Below are positions 8,169 to 15,981 of a stretch of DNA of 32,249 bases, in pieces. The stretch comes from an uncultured bacterium (GTDB lineage: Bacteria; Bacteroidota; Bacteroidia; Bacteroidales; CAIWKO01). Location of the stretch: assembly GCA_903862465.1 (NCBI GenBank), contig CAIOYH010000008.1, positions 1 through 32,249 on the forward strand, read 5' to 3'. A program made the translations under genes and the position numbers. A model generated the notes under the pieces. It saw only the letters and a program-made list of their open reading frames with translations, did not search any database and was not told where the DNA came from. Numbering within the stretch: position 1 is the first letter of the stretch; every line of letters starts with the position of its first letter.

Positions 8169-8960
8169 AAATGGTAGCGCTTCGGGAATAAATTTTTCTT
8201 GCGAATCGAAAATACCATGATTGTGGTCGCCGCTGATTTCAATAAACTTCTTCTTTCCGCTGAACTTCTCGAAAAGTTTAACACCATTACTATACTGTAG
8301 CGTTTCGTCTTGTTTGCTATGCAGAAATAATATCGGTACCTTTATATTAATAAGCTTTTCGGAAGACATAAAATCATAGCGCAATAAGAGTTGATTTGGC
8401 AAGAACCAAAATGTTTTTTTTGCCACTTCTTCCAAATTAAAAAAAGTGGATTCCATCACCAAGGCGTGACAATTTTTATTCTGTGCCAAATTCACTGCCA
8501 CCGCGCCGCCCAAAGACCATCCCCAAATGATAATCTTCTCTTCGTTTATGCCATTATTCTTGATAAGAAATTCGTAGGCGGCACGCGCATCTTCATAAAT
8601 ATCTTCTTCCTTTTTGATTACGCCCGTGCTGATGCCATAGCCACGATAGTCAACCGCCAAGACATTAAATCCCATGCTGAGATACATCCGCATGCGTTTA
8701 TCGCTACGCGAAATGTTGCCGGCATTGCCATGAAAAAACAAAACCGTGAACGCATTGGTGTCAACAGGCATCCACCACGCGTGGAGTTTTTGTCCGTCGG
8801 CGGTGCTAATCCATTGCTCATGGATGTTCAAATCGTCGGGCGGGGGCTGCGAACCTTTTTGGGATTGGAAAATGAAACGTTGTTGGAAGAAATATACCCA
8901 CAGGCAGACCAACAGATACGTTATCACTAAAACGATGAGAACGATGACGAGTTTTTTCAT
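8145..8960 (-). CDS. Membrane-anchored alpha/beta hydrolase (BEM46-like)
   Basis: The 271-residue product starts with one hydrophobic segment (residues 3-25), probably an uncleaved membrane anchor. An alpha/beta hydrolase domain of the prolyl oligopeptidase-like / BEM46 type follows: oxyanion strand VLFFHGNAGN, then VDYRGYGIS, nucleophile elbow GWSLGG, an acid in HSKQDE, and the catalytic His in GDHNHG near the C-terminus. The triad is complete. The substrate (an ester or amide) cannot be inferred. Length fits the family. The gene follows a strong minus-strand terminator, and no good -7 element is visible immediately upstream, so its transcription start is unclear. Confidence 0.85.
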   Translation of the reverse strand: MKKLVIVLIVLVITYLLVCLWVYFFQQRFIFQSQKGSQPPPDDLNIHEQWISTADGQKLHAWWMPVDTNAFTVLFFHGNAGNISRSDKRMRMYLSMGFNVLAVDYRGYGISTGVIKKEEDIYEDARAAYEFLIKNNGINEEKIIIWGWSLGGAVAVNLAQNKNCHALVMESTFFNLEEVAKKTFWFLPNQLLLRYDFMSSEKLINIKVPILFLHSKQDETLQYSNGVKLFEKFSGKKKFIEISGDHNHGIFDSQEKFIPEALPFLMNETQK

Positions 8961-8966
8961 AAGGTA

Positions 8967-9001
8967 TAAAAAAAGCCCGCAACGGAATGAGGTTGCGGGC
9001 T
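8967..9001 (-). terminator. Strong terminator after the conserved lipoprotein gene
   Basis: A perfect 10-bp stem, AGCCCGCAAC (8974-8983) with GTTGCGGGCT (9992 offset to 8992-9001), encloses an 8-nt loop. On the minus strand it is followed by a run of T (complement of 8967-8973). It lies 17 bp beyond the stop codon at 9019 and directly before the hydrolase start at 8960. Confidence 0.9.
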
Positions 9002-9018
9002 GATGAAAGATTTTTAAT

Positions 9019-9861
9019 TTATCCTAATATAAAGGTATAGGTGACTCCATTGACGATTACGTAAACAGTAAAATCGCAAGAGCCATCGCCATAATCAACC
9101 GTGATGGTGGGATAGCCGGCGTTGAGAATATCTAATTTGCCCGAAGCAACTATCCAACGAAAAAGGCTAATGCAAAATTTGCAAACTAGAGGCGTAGTTA
9201 TATTTACAGTGAATGCTGCACCATTGATGTCGGTGCCATTTGCCGAACCTGTTACCGAATATTCGTCATCCCAAGGGTTCAAATAGGTGTCGTAGCCCGC
9301 AATCCATTCGTTTTCGCGTTGCGATGTCCAATGAATGGTTCCTTCGGCATAAGTGATACTTGCACCTTGAACATCCACAGAAAAATGAGGGTGACCCGCA
9401 AGATTGTGTCCCAAGTTGGTGATGGTTTGTGATCCCTGAATTTGATGATCTACGCCATTGATAGTTTCATAATAGTTCTGAAATGTGGAAATTATTACCG
9501 AATTTGAGTCAACATAAAGCCCTGAGCAATGCGAAATAATTTGTCCTCGACGCACGATGCCATCATCGCCTGTACAAGCGGTTCCGAAATCAAGCGTAAC
9601 AATTTTGTCGGGCCAAGCACCCGTGATGGTGATGGTGGGACAACCGGCAATGACCGTATCCATACTTTTGGCACCGCCCTGACGGCAAGCTTTTGAAATT
9701 TGACTATACGACCTGTTGAAAGTAGCTTCCGCGGTAGCATTATCCTGAGCAGCGCGATAACTAGCGGTTTTGGTTGTGTCTTTCTTTTTGCAAGACATGG
9801 AAAATAAGCCTGCTACTATCATAGCCGCAAGGCAAAGGCTGATTATTTTTACTGTTTTCAT
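9019..9861 (-). CDS. Conserved Bacteroidota lipoprotein of unknown function
   Basis: I place the start at the ATG at 9861 (280 residues, MKTVKIISLCLAAMIVAGLF), because the longer frame to 9963 would begin upstream of the promoter element at 9880-9887. The N-terminus is a signal peptide with a loose lipobox ending SMSC (Cys24), followed by KKKD, as in many Bacteroidota lipoproteins. The remainder is beta-rich and Gly/Thr-rich, with segments like VTLDFGTACTGDDGIVRRGQ and TVDYGDGSCDFTVYVIVNG that I recall from conserved Bacteroidota hypothetical proteins. Paired cysteines in the C-terminal half (CKFC, and the one in GDGSCDF) could form disulfides. Envelope location is likely, role unknown. It is monocistronic. 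Confidence 0.8.
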   Translation of the reverse strand: MKTVKIISLCLAAMIVAGLFSMSCKKKDTTKTASYRAAQDNATAEATFNRSYSQISKACRQGGAKSMDTVIAGCPTITITGAWPDKIVTLDFGTACTGDDGIVRRGQIISHCSGLYVDSNSVIISTFQNYYETINGVDHQIQGSQTITNLGHNLAGHPHFSVDVQGASITYAEGTIHWTSQRENEWIAGYDTYLNPWDDEYSVTGSANGTDINGAAFTVNITTPLVCKFCISLFRWIVASGKLDILNAGYPTITVDYGDGSCDFTVYVIVNGVTYTFILG

Positions 9862-9879
9862 GGTTTGATTTTTTTTGTG

Positions 9880-9887
9880 CAAAGATA
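9880..9887 (-). promoter_or_regulatory. -7 element of the conserved lipoprotein gene
   Basis: The minus strand reads TATCTTTG, an exact TAnnTTTG match, 19 bp upstream of the chosen ATG at 9861. Confidence 0.65.
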
Positions 9888-9965
9888 AAATTTCTTCCTT
9901 ATATATATAAACGCCAAAAAAGAAAAATAATTTGCTGATTCGGAAAATAATTCGCGATAGCAAGA

Positions 9966-11063
9966 TTATCCCTTCTTCAAAAGGGCATGATACAAATTGC
10001 TCAAACTTTGCGCAGCGTTGTAGGCGGAGATTTTCTTTTGATGAATTTCTTGCTCAATTTTGAGGATGTTGGCTTTGATTTCTTCATTCTGATAAAAGTC
10101 CGTCAGGAGCAAATCCTTCAAAGCTTGGTGCATGAGTTGGAGGTTTTGGTCGGTGCGTTTTTGATGAAAATAGGTATTGTCAGTAGTAAATTTGACATAA
10201 TCTTCCACGATATTCCACACCTCAGCGATGCCCGTATTTTCCATAGCCGAGCAGAGCGCCACCTGCGGAATCCATCCCGAATCAGCAGGCGGATAGAGGT
10301 GAAGTGCGTTCTGATAATCCATTTTGGCGGCATTGGCACGGGCAATGTTGTTGCCGTCGGCTTTGTTGATGACGATGGCATCAGCCATCTCCATGATGCC
10401 GCGTTTGATGCCCTGCAGCTCGTCGCCGGCGCCCGGCATCATCAGCAAAAGAAAAAAATCAACCATGGAATGAACCAAAGTTTCGGATTGTCCCACGCCG
10501 ACAGTTTCCACAAAGATGGTGTCGAATCCGGCTGCCTCGCACAGGATGATGCTCTCCCAAGTTTTTTTTGCGACGCCGCCCAAAGTGCCCGAAGCAGGCG
10601 ACGGACGAATGTAGGCTCGCGCATCGGCAGCCAAAGATTCCATGCGGGTTTTGTCGCCGAGGATGCTGCCCTTGGTGCGCAAGCTGCTTGGGTCAATCGC
10701 CAACACAGCCACGCGATGGTTTTTAGCCGTCAGATGTGAGCCTAAGGCTTCGATGAACGAGCTTTTGCCGACGCCCGGCACGCCCGTGATGCCAACCCTC
10801 ATGGAAGTTCCCGCATGAGGCAGGCATGCCGCGAGCACCTCTTGTGCTTGCGTTTGATGCACTGAGAGGGTGCTTTCAATGAGTGTGATGGCTTTGCTCA
10901 GCAGTGCGATATTGCCCGCAAGGATACCGTCAACCAATTGCGCCGTCGAAAGGGCAGCGGATTTGTTTTGGCGAATCTGTTGCAGCGCATCGCTATTGAT
11001 AGACGAGGGTTGGGCAACGCCTTGCTGCACTTTTAGGGCACTTTTTTTGCTTCTGTTGGTCAA
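9966..11063 (-). CDS. meaB: Methylmalonyl-CoA mutase-associated GTPase MeaB
   Basis: The 365-residue product is a G3E-type GTPase of the MeaB/ArgK family, which protects and loads the B12-dependent methylmalonyl-CoA mutase. Visible motifs are the P-loop GITGVPGVGKSSF, the strand RVAVLAIDPSS, the switch region ETVGVGQSE, and the guanine-specificity motif NKAD. The family is about 320-360 residues, so it is complete. No mutase gene is present in the window. The reading frame has no ATG before residue 80; the best start is TTG at 11063, a few bases after the promoter-predicted transcription start, which suggests a very short leader. The gene is more GC-rich than the AT-rich array DNA upstream. 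Confidence 0.93.
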   Translation of the reverse strand: MTNRSKKSALKVQQGVAQPSSINSDALQQIRQNKSAALSTAQLVDGILAGNIALLSKAITLIESTLSVHQTQAQEVLAACLPHAGTSMRVGITGVPGVGKSSFIEALGSHLTAKNHRVAVLAIDPSSLRTKGSILGDKTRMESLAADARAYIRPSPASGTLGGVAKKTWESIILCEAAGFDTIFVETVGVGQSETLVHSMVDFFLLLMMPGAGDELQGIKRGIMEMADAIVINKADGNNIARANAAKMDYQNALHLYPPADSGWIPQVALCSAMENTGIAEVWNIVEDYVKFTTDNTYFHQKRTDQNLQLMHQALKDLLLTDFYQNEEIKANILKIEQEIHQKKISAYNAAQSLSNLYHALLKKG

Positions 11064-11081
11064 AGGATTTCGTTTTTTTTA

Positions 11082-11089
11082 CAAAAATA
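11082..11089 (-). promoter_or_regulatory. -7 element of meaB
   Basis: The minus strand reads TATTTTTG, matching TAnnTTTG, 19 bp upstream of the TTG start codon at 11063. An ATG slightly further upstream is in another frame and would stop after ten codons, which supports the TTG choice. Confidence 0.6.
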
Positions 11090-11304
11090 CATATTTTTAG
11101 AGAAAAAAGGAGCTTATGGCAAAATTTTCCGACTTTATTTTCGGAATATATTTTTTGATGAAAATATTTCAGATGTTTTTCTTGAAGATAGAAATTTCGA
11201 CTTTTTGATGTTTTGCATTTATTTTTAAAAACAAAAGATTCATTTTTATGTATAAATTAATAATGATATAGTCATAATTGATAATAATATGCTTCAATAT
11301 CATT

Positions 11305-11580
11305 ATGACATGTTCGATTTTATTTATGACAAGAATATATTTCATTTTATTTCTTGACATAAGATGTTTCATTCATACCTTAATATATTTTAATGTTGAC
11401 ATAATGTAATTTTTTAATGACATGATATATTTTATTCTTGGCATAGATTAATATTTTTATAGCATAGACTAATTTTTATATGGCATAGTATATTATATCT
11501 TTACCTTAATGTATTTATATTTCAGCATATATAAATTTATTTTCAGCATAATTAAATATATTTATGACATGATATACTTT
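11305..11580. repeat. Degenerate 21-bp tandem array, about 13 units, upstream of the 11621 gene
   Basis: Bases 11090-11620 are very AT-rich. From 11305 an imperfect repeat of the form TGACATGATATATTTTAT can be phased. The conserved C of the (G/A)CAT box falls at 11309, 11330, 11358, 11379, 11400, 11421, 11442, 11463, 11484, 11505, 11526, 11547 and 11568. That is eleven units in strict 21-bp register, plus two more across one 28-bp interval. Units vary strongly (GACAT, GGCAT, AGCAT, ACCTT), so this is an old or drifting array rather than recent copying. The last unit abuts the TATCTTTG promoter element at 11588. Bases 11090-11304 show no gene or clear element. Confidence 0.85.
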
Positions 11581-11587
11581 TTTGTAT

Positions 11588-11595
11588 TATCTTTG
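11588..11595 (+). promoter_or_regulatory. -7 element of the 11621 gene, directly after the 21-bp array
   Basis: TATCTTTG is an exact TAnnTTTG match, 25 bp before the ATG at 11621. The last repeat unit (11565-11585) occupies the -33 region, so any protein bound to the array would touch the promoter. Confidence 0.75.
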
Positions 11596-11620
11596 CAGTC
11601 TGACTATATATTATTGATTT

Positions 11621-12334
11621 ATGATAGAAACAAAGCGTATCCGACACAAATTTATGTTCTCTTATGGCGATTTAATGCAATTGGGACATCGTGCTCACAA
11701 ACTTGCCACCGATGATGCCGACGTGTTGGCTTCCTATGGCATCAACGACGCCTTTAGGGACAATTTGGACGAGAAACTTCAACAGCTGAAAGACTTTCCG
11801 GAGGACGTGGAGCAGGAATATGGCGCCGTGGCAGAGAATGAAACCAAGCTGAAACGTGCCGATGAGGTGAAGGTGGGCATTCGCACCATGATGGTGTTGG
11901 TGAAACAGGTGTATAAGGAAGGAAGTGGCAAATGGACACGCTTCGGCACCGCCGACATGAGCAAAATGAACGACTTGCAACTGATTAAATGCGGGTTTCG
12001 GGTGGTGCGTGTGGCTCAAAGTTTGTTGACCACGCTTGAACCTTTTGGCGTTACGCAAGCGATGATAGATGCCTTGGAAATTACTGTGAAAGCTTACGAC
12101 AAGGCGTATGACGACCAACAAGATGCCTTGTTGCTGCGCAAAGAATCCACCATTGACCGCATCCAACTTGCCAATGAATTGTACGGTTTAATCGCGAAGG
12201 TGTGTGACTATGGCAAAGATTATTGGTCGTCGCGCGACAGTTTTAAACATAGTCTCTATGTCATTTATGAAACGCCGCCGAGCAAAAGAGCCAAGGCGAA
12301 AAAGAAAGCGGCAGAAAAGGAACAGCCTGAATAG
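11621..12334 (+). CDS. Hypothetical helical protein downstream of a 21-bp array
   Basis: The 237-residue product has no signal peptide or membrane segment and looks almost entirely alpha-helical. Charged helices with heptad-like spacing (residues about 15-115) are followed by a central FGTADMSKMNDLQLIKCGF segment, more helices, and a lysine-rich tail, SKRAKAKKKAAEKEQPE, that could contact nucleic acid. No family with known function is recognised, although the FGxADMSKM segment is one I associate with Bacteroidota hypothetical proteins. A second ATG at 11651 is possible. The gene sits behind the 21-bp array and a textbook promoter and is followed by a hairpin terminator. Its GC content is much higher than the array before it. 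Confidence 0.8.
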   Translation: MIETKRIRHKFMFSYGDLMQLGHRAHKLATDDADVLASYGINDAFRDNLDEKLQQLKDFPEDVEQEYGAVAENETKLKRADEVKVGIRTMMVLVKQVYKEGSGKWTRFGTADMSKMNDLQLIKCGFRVVRVAQSLLTTLEPFGVTQAMIDALEITVKAYDKAYDDQQDALLLRKESTIDRIQLANELYGLIAKVCDYGKDYWSSRDSFKHSLYVIYETPPSKRAKAKKKAAEKEQPE

Positions 12335-12354
12335 TTTTCTGTAGATTCTGAAAC

Positions 12355-12382
12355 TTTTCTGAGGTTCCTTCAGAAAAATATT
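12355..12382 (+). terminator. Terminator after the 11621 gene
   Basis: TTTTCTGA (12355-12362) and TCAGAAAA (12370-12377) form an 8-bp stem around a 7-nt loop, followed by atatttta, 21 bp after the stop codon. Confidence 0.65.
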
Positions 12383-12383
12383 T

Positions 12384-12391
12384 TACTTTTG
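12384..12391 (+). promoter_or_regulatory. -7 element of the EF-Tu-like gene
   Basis: TACTTTTG matches TAnnTTTG, 56 bp before the ATG at 12448 and directly after the preceding terminator. Confidence 0.55.
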
Positions 12392-12447
12392 ACGAAAACA
12401 TTATTTCATCACACAGTTAGCAAAAAGTGTAAAAAAAAAGATTCCTT

Positions 12448-12786
12448 ATGTATTTTGGCAGACAACATCCAGACTTTATAGCTACATTGAAATATTTGAA
12501 GAGTGAACAAGGAGGTAGAAAGAAACCTATTTCTAAAGTTGGATATAGACCATTGGTTAAATTTCCAGAATATATTATTTCAACAACTAGCGAACAATTG
12601 TTTCTTGATAAAGAGGTAGTATTTCCAGGAGACACAGTTGAAGCAGAAATGACGATTTTATATATTGAATATTTTCAAAATAAACTTTTCGTTGGACAGA
12701 CATTTGAGATTCGAGAGGGACAAACGCACGTCATTGGGACGGGACAAATAAAAAAAATAATTAATAAAAACCTAGAAATTAAATAA
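12448..12786 (+). CDS. Stand-alone EF-Tu C-terminal (domain 3)-like protein
   Basis: The 112-residue product corresponds to the third, beta-barrel domain of elongation factor Tu: a first strand with ATLKYLKSEQGGRKKPI (EF-Tu: A-x-V-Y-x-L-x-x-x-E-G-G-R-x-x-P), then GYRPLVKF, then the FPGDTVEAEMTI turn, and the final FEIREGQTHVIGTGQI strand, close to EF-Tu's FxIREGGRTVGxG. The GTPase domain and domain 2 are absent and there is no upstream frame for them, so this is a free domain rather than a truncated tuf. In EF-Tu this domain contacts aminoacyl-tRNA and EF-Ts. The role of the free form is unknown to me. It lies between the 11621 hypothetical gene and a protease gene, with its own promoter and terminator, and is AT-richer than both neighbours. 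Confidence 0.8.
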   Translation: MYFGRQHPDFIATLKYLKSEQGGRKKPISKVGYRPLVKFPEYIISTTSEQLFLDKEVVFPGDTVEAEMTILYIEYFQNKLFVGQTFEIREGQTHVIGTGQIKKIINKNLEIK

Positions 12787-12810
12787 ACATCAGTTGCTAC
12801 CTAAAAAATT

Positions 12811-12839
12811 GCAATAATTGAAAAAACTATTGCTTTTTT
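12811..12839 (+). terminator. Terminator after the EF-Tu-like gene
   Basis: GCAATA (12811-12816) pairs with TATTGC (12828-12833) around an 11-nt loop, followed by six T residues. The stem is short, so the call is moderate. Confidence 0.55.
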
Positions 12840-12891
12840 CTATACGTTATCTGCACTTTATAGAAATCTGTAATCCAAAATCCATTAAAAT

Positions 12892-13776
12892 ATGTTTGTA
12901 GAAGCCATCGAAAAAGTCGCCAATTTCACCCGCCCCGTTCATACATTGGTGCGCACCTATTCAGGTAAAAAAATTATTCCGGGTGCCGCCACCCTGTTTT
13001 TTGTCAACGAGTTGGGCTATGCCGTCACGTGCAAACATGTGGTGGATTTGATTATCGCATCCGAAGAAATGAAGAAAACCTACGGCGATTTCAGAACTGA
13101 ACGCAGCAAATTGGCTGCCGACAACCAACTGCGCAACCATCTGAAAGGCTTAGAACTGAAATATAAAATCAACGCCGACACCAACATTCAGATGCAGATT
13201 CGCTTTTTGGAATGTGTGGATTCTTTTTCGGGCATCACCTTTCATACGCATCCCAAATACGATTTGGCGATAGTGAAATTCAACGATTTCAAATCGCTGC
13301 GCTATGCCAAATATGCCGTTTTCAAGAAAAATACCGAAGAAATTCGTCAAGGAGAATATCTGTGCCGACTTGGATTTCCGTTTCCTGAGTTCACCAATTT
13401 TACGTTTAACGAACGGACGGACGAAATTGAATGGACCAACACGGGCGTGGCTTTCTCCCCACGATTTCCGTTCGAAGGTATGGTGACACGTTTTTTGGCA
13501 GATGAGCAAGGCGTCCACGGCATCGAAATGAGCACCCCGGGTTTGCGCGGACAGAGCGGCGGACCGCTGTTCAACAAAGACGGTATCGTGTATGGCATGC
13601 AATCCTCCACTAAACATCTCCACCTAGGCTTCGACATCGTTGACCTCGAAATGGTCATCAACAACAAAATAAAAACCATCTCCGACCATCCCTTCATCCA
13701 TCTCGGGCAATGCATCCACGCCAACGTCATCAAGGCTTTCCTGAGAGAAATGAAAGTTCCTTTTTATGAAGAATAA
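12892..13776 (+). CDS. Trypsin-like serine protease without a signal peptide
   Basis: The 294-residue product has the chymotrypsin-fold triad in the right order and contexts: His49 in VTCKHVVD, Asp124 in KYDLAIVKF, and Ser222 in RGQSGGPLF. The following GIVYGMQSS strand also fits. There is a charged insert at about residues 58-110 between the His and Asp strands. No signal peptide, transmembrane segment or PDZ domain is visible, so it should act in the cytoplasm, unlike DegP/HtrA enzymes. The substrate is unknown. It may be a housekeeping protease or part of a stress or defence response; nothing nearby decides this. It lies 75 bp upstream of the alcohol dehydrogenase gene on the same strand. 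Confidence 0.85.
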   Translation: MFVEAIEKVANFTRPVHTLVRTYSGKKIIPGAATLFFVNELGYAVTCKHVVDLIIASEEMKKTYGDFRTERSKLAADNQLRNHLKGLELKYKINADTNIQMQIRFLECVDSFSGITFHTHPKYDLAIVKFNDFKSLRYAKYAVFKKNTEEIRQGEYLCRLGFPFPEFTNFTFNERTDEIEWTNTGVAFSPRFPFEGMVTRFLADEQGVHGIEMSTPGLRGQSGGPLFNKDGIVYGMQSSTKHLHLGFDIVDLEMVINNKIKTISDHPFIHLGQCIHANVIKAFLREMKVPFYEE

Positions 13777-13851
13777 GAGGAAAAAAGTTTCGGTAAATAA
13801 AATATCAACCATAATTTTTAGTTAGTAGAACAAATTTAATACTTCTTAATC

Positions 13852-15003
13852 ATGAAAAATTTTGTAATCAACAATCCAACTTTTCTCCACTTTGGCAAAA
13901 ATGTCATTGCGGATCTCCCTTCGGTGATGCGTTCCTATGGCAAACGCGTGCTGTTGGTTTATGGCAAAGGCTCCATCAAAGAAAGCGGCGTTTATGCCGA
14001 GGTGATGGAACAACTCCACTTGGCGGGCGCCACCGTCTTTGAATATTCGGGCATAAAATCCAACCCCATCATCAGCGATGTGGATGCTGCTGCTGATCTT
14101 GGCAGGAAAAATAATGTGGACCTCATCGTGGCTGTGGGTGGCGGCAGCGTCATTGATTCTGCCAAAATCATTGCACTTGCCATTCCTTTGCCCAACAAAG
14201 CGTGGGATTTGTTTGAATATACCGCGAAGCCCGTCACTGCTATTCCGTTGATTGCCGTGTTGACCTTGGCAGCCACAGGCACCGAGATGAATGGGTTTGC
14301 GGTGGTTCAGAACGAAGTTACCAAGCAAAAGCCCGGTTATTTTTCGCCGATGATATTCCCCAAACATTCTTTCCTCGACCCCGATTACACCAAGACCGTG
14401 CCTGCCAACTATACGGCTTTTGGCATCGTTGATTTGATTGCTCATGCCTTGGAGGGCTATTTTGGCGCAGGCGAAACCACCTTGACCGACAAGTTGATTT
14501 TTTCTATCATACAAGAAGCTGTGGAATATGGTCCTTCGCTGATGCAAAACTTGCAAGATTATCGCTTGCGCGAAAAGATCATGTTTGCCGCTACCCTTGC
14601 CCTCAATGGCACCACCGCTTTCGGGAAGAAATCGGGCGATTGGGGCGTGCATGGCATTGGTCATTCGTTGACTGTTTTGTACGATACTGCCCATGGCGCA
14701 TCGCTTTCGGTGGCTTATCCTGCTTGGATGAAGCATTTCAAAGATGTGCTTGAGCCTTCTTTGCTTTTGTTGGGCAATGCTGTTTTTGGCGTCAACTCCG
14801 CCGAAGAAACCATACAATGTTTCGAAGACTTCTTCGCTCAACTTGGTGCTCCCATCCGCATGCACGAAATCGGCTTGAGCGAAACGCCCAACGCTGCCGA
14901 GATAGATGCCCTTGTGGAAAGTCTCAGCATCAACAAAGTGAATGGCGATAATTATAAAATGACGCCTGAGGATTTCCGTCAGATATTGACTTTGGCGTAT
15001 TAA
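13852..15003 (+). CDS. yqhD: YqhD-like iron/zinc-dependent alcohol dehydrogenase
   Basis: The 383-residue product belongs to the group III metal-dependent alcohol dehydrogenases and is closest in layout to NADPH-dependent YqhD (about 387 residues). The nucleotide-binding part shows VLLVYGKGSIKESGVY (near residues 33-47) and VAVGGGSVIDSAK (about 93-105). The metal ligands fall at Asp194 and His198 (VDLIAHALE), His267 (GVHGIGHS) and His281 (DTAHGAS), the same numbers I recall for E. coli YqhD. Such enzymes reduce aldehydes, including toxic short-chain ones, to alcohols in the cytoplasm. The gene ends before a bidirectional terminator shared with the convergent Omp28-like operon. Confidence 0.92.
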   Translation: MKNFVINNPTFLHFGKNVIADLPSVMRSYGKRVLLVYGKGSIKESGVYAEVMEQLHLAGATVFEYSGIKSNPIISDVDAAADLGRKNNVDLIVAVGGGSVIDSAKIIALAIPLPNKAWDLFEYTAKPVTAIPLIAVLTLAATGTEMNGFAVVQNEVTKQKPGYFSPMIFPKHSFLDPDYTKTVPANYTAFGIVDLIAHALEGYFGAGETTLTDKLIFSIIQEAVEYGPSLMQNLQDYRLREKIMFAATLALNGTTAFGKKSGDWGVHGIGHSLTVLYDTAHGASLSVAYPAWMKHFKDVLEPSLLLLGNAVFGVNSAEETIQCFEDFFAQLGAPIRMHEIGLSETPNAAEIDALVESLSINKVNGDNYKMTPEDFRQILTLAY

Positions 15004-15019
15004 AATAGGATATAAAAGA

Positions 15020-15047
15020 AAAAGGGGAGTATAATCACTCCCCTTTT
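15020..15047. terminator. Bidirectional terminator between convergent genes
   Basis: A perfect 11-bp stem (AAAAGGGGAGT, 15020-15030, with ACTCCCCTTTT, 15037-15047) around a 6-nt loop. The A/T ends serve both strands. It lies between the yqhD-like gene and the Omp28-like gene. Confidence 0.85.
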
Positions 15048-15081
15048 CTACCTTTATATATAGAGTATTTTTAAACCGTCT

Positions 15082-15978
15082 TTATTCTATCACTTTTGCC
15101 TCCACCACTTGCAATATGGCTTCCGTATTAACGTCATACACATACGCAATAATCTTGCAATTTTTGGCGACCCACGCGGTATTGAGTATTTTTTTGTAGG
15201 TTCTTGTAACCGTAGAATCTTGGGCAACACCGCCATTGGTAAATGTCTCTCCAAAAGTTCCCACAAACTCATCGCGCATCACGTCCATGAATACATAATC
15301 CGTGATTTCGGGAGTCGTACCAATTGAGGAATTGTTATTCTTTTGATACCCTACAATACTATCCTCAGCAATGAAAACTGCAATCTTTAGTGTTTGCGAC
15401 GAAGCCGTTAAAAACTCTGTTCTAACGTGGGTACATAATTTTCGAGTAGCCGCATCATAGTTATTAATGATTTGCATAGACAAAGTAGGAGTTTCCGCTA
15501 GGGCTTGCTCCACTTTGGCTTGCCACGTGCTAGGCGTTGCATACACCATATTCGTGCCATCGAGTTTCTCCCTATTGAACATGGCGCTAGGCTCTCCGAC
15601 AATCTGAAAATCGGAATATAACTCTTCGCCATGACTTTCGGCACGCAAATCAAGATTGAAATTTCCCACTTCCGGGTCTGCCAAATTGCTAGCATGAATG
15701 GATAGTACGATAACGCGACTGCCGTACGACATTTGCTGTATTTGACGAATATAATCTGCGCCCGTCGGGCAATACACGCACAAATGCCCTGTGAACTCTT
15801 CCACCAAAACATTTTTTACGGGAGCAGGAAAATCAGGGAAAGTTGGAACAGGACAATCGGAAATATCGGTAACCTTCATGTAAGGTCCTTGGATTTTATC
15901 GCAAGAAACGATCAGACCGACGGTTCCGACGAGAAAAATTAAACAGGCAACTATTAATAGCTTTTTCATATCATTCAA
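15082..15978 (-). CDS. Omp28-like outer-membrane lipoprotein with thioredoxin-type CxxC
   Basis: The 298-residue product has a signal peptide with a lipobox-like VGLIVSC (Cys26; translation could also begin at Met4, 15969). It then has the Omp28 family core: VLVEEFTGHLCVYCPTGADYI, with Cys67 and Cys70 in a thioredoxin-like CxxC, followed by SIHASNLADPEVGNF and a beta-rich C-terminal half. Family members are outer-membrane lipoproteins of Bacteroidota with a thioredoxin-like fold; their redox activity is not established to my knowledge. The start codon lies 3 bp after the stop of the DUF6029-like gene, so the two are translationally close. It is the last gene of a three-gene unit that begins with a TlpA-like thioredoxin. 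Confidence 0.88.
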   Translation of the reverse strand: MNDMKKLLIVACLIFLVGTVGLIVSCDKIQGPYMKVTDISDCPVPTFPDFPAPVKNVLVEEFTGHLCVYCPTGADYIRQIQQMSYGSRVIVLSIHASNLADPEVGNFNLDLRAESHGEELYSDFQIVGEPSAMFNREKLDGTNMVYATPSTWQAKVEQALAETPTLSMQIINNYDAATRKLCTHVRTEFLTASSQTLKIAVFIAEDSIVGYQKNNNSSIGTTPEITDYVFMDVMRDEFVGTFGETFTNGGVAQDSTVTRTYKKILNTAWVAKNCKIIAYVYDVNTEAILQVVEAKVIE

Positions 15979-15981
15979 TTT

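Noticed and set aside
9987-10739. 250-codon plus-strand open frame over meaB
   Set aside because: Antisense shadow of a GTPase with complete motifs.
11169-11372. 67-codon minus-strand frame in the AT-rich region
   Set aside because: Lys/Ile/Asn-rich translation of AT-rich repeat DNA with no motif; overlaps the start of the 21-bp array.
11621-13776. The array 2 gene, EF-Tu-like gene and protease as one defence operon
   Set aside because: Each of the first two genes has its own terminator, and the EF-Tu-like gene has its own promoter. Linkage is only proximity, so I keep them separate and treat a defence role as speculation.
13846-14865. 339-codon open frame on the minus strand over the alcohol dehydrogenase
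   Set aside because: It is the antisense shadow of the YqhD-like gene, whose metal ligands and motifs are intact; the antisense product has no recognisable features.
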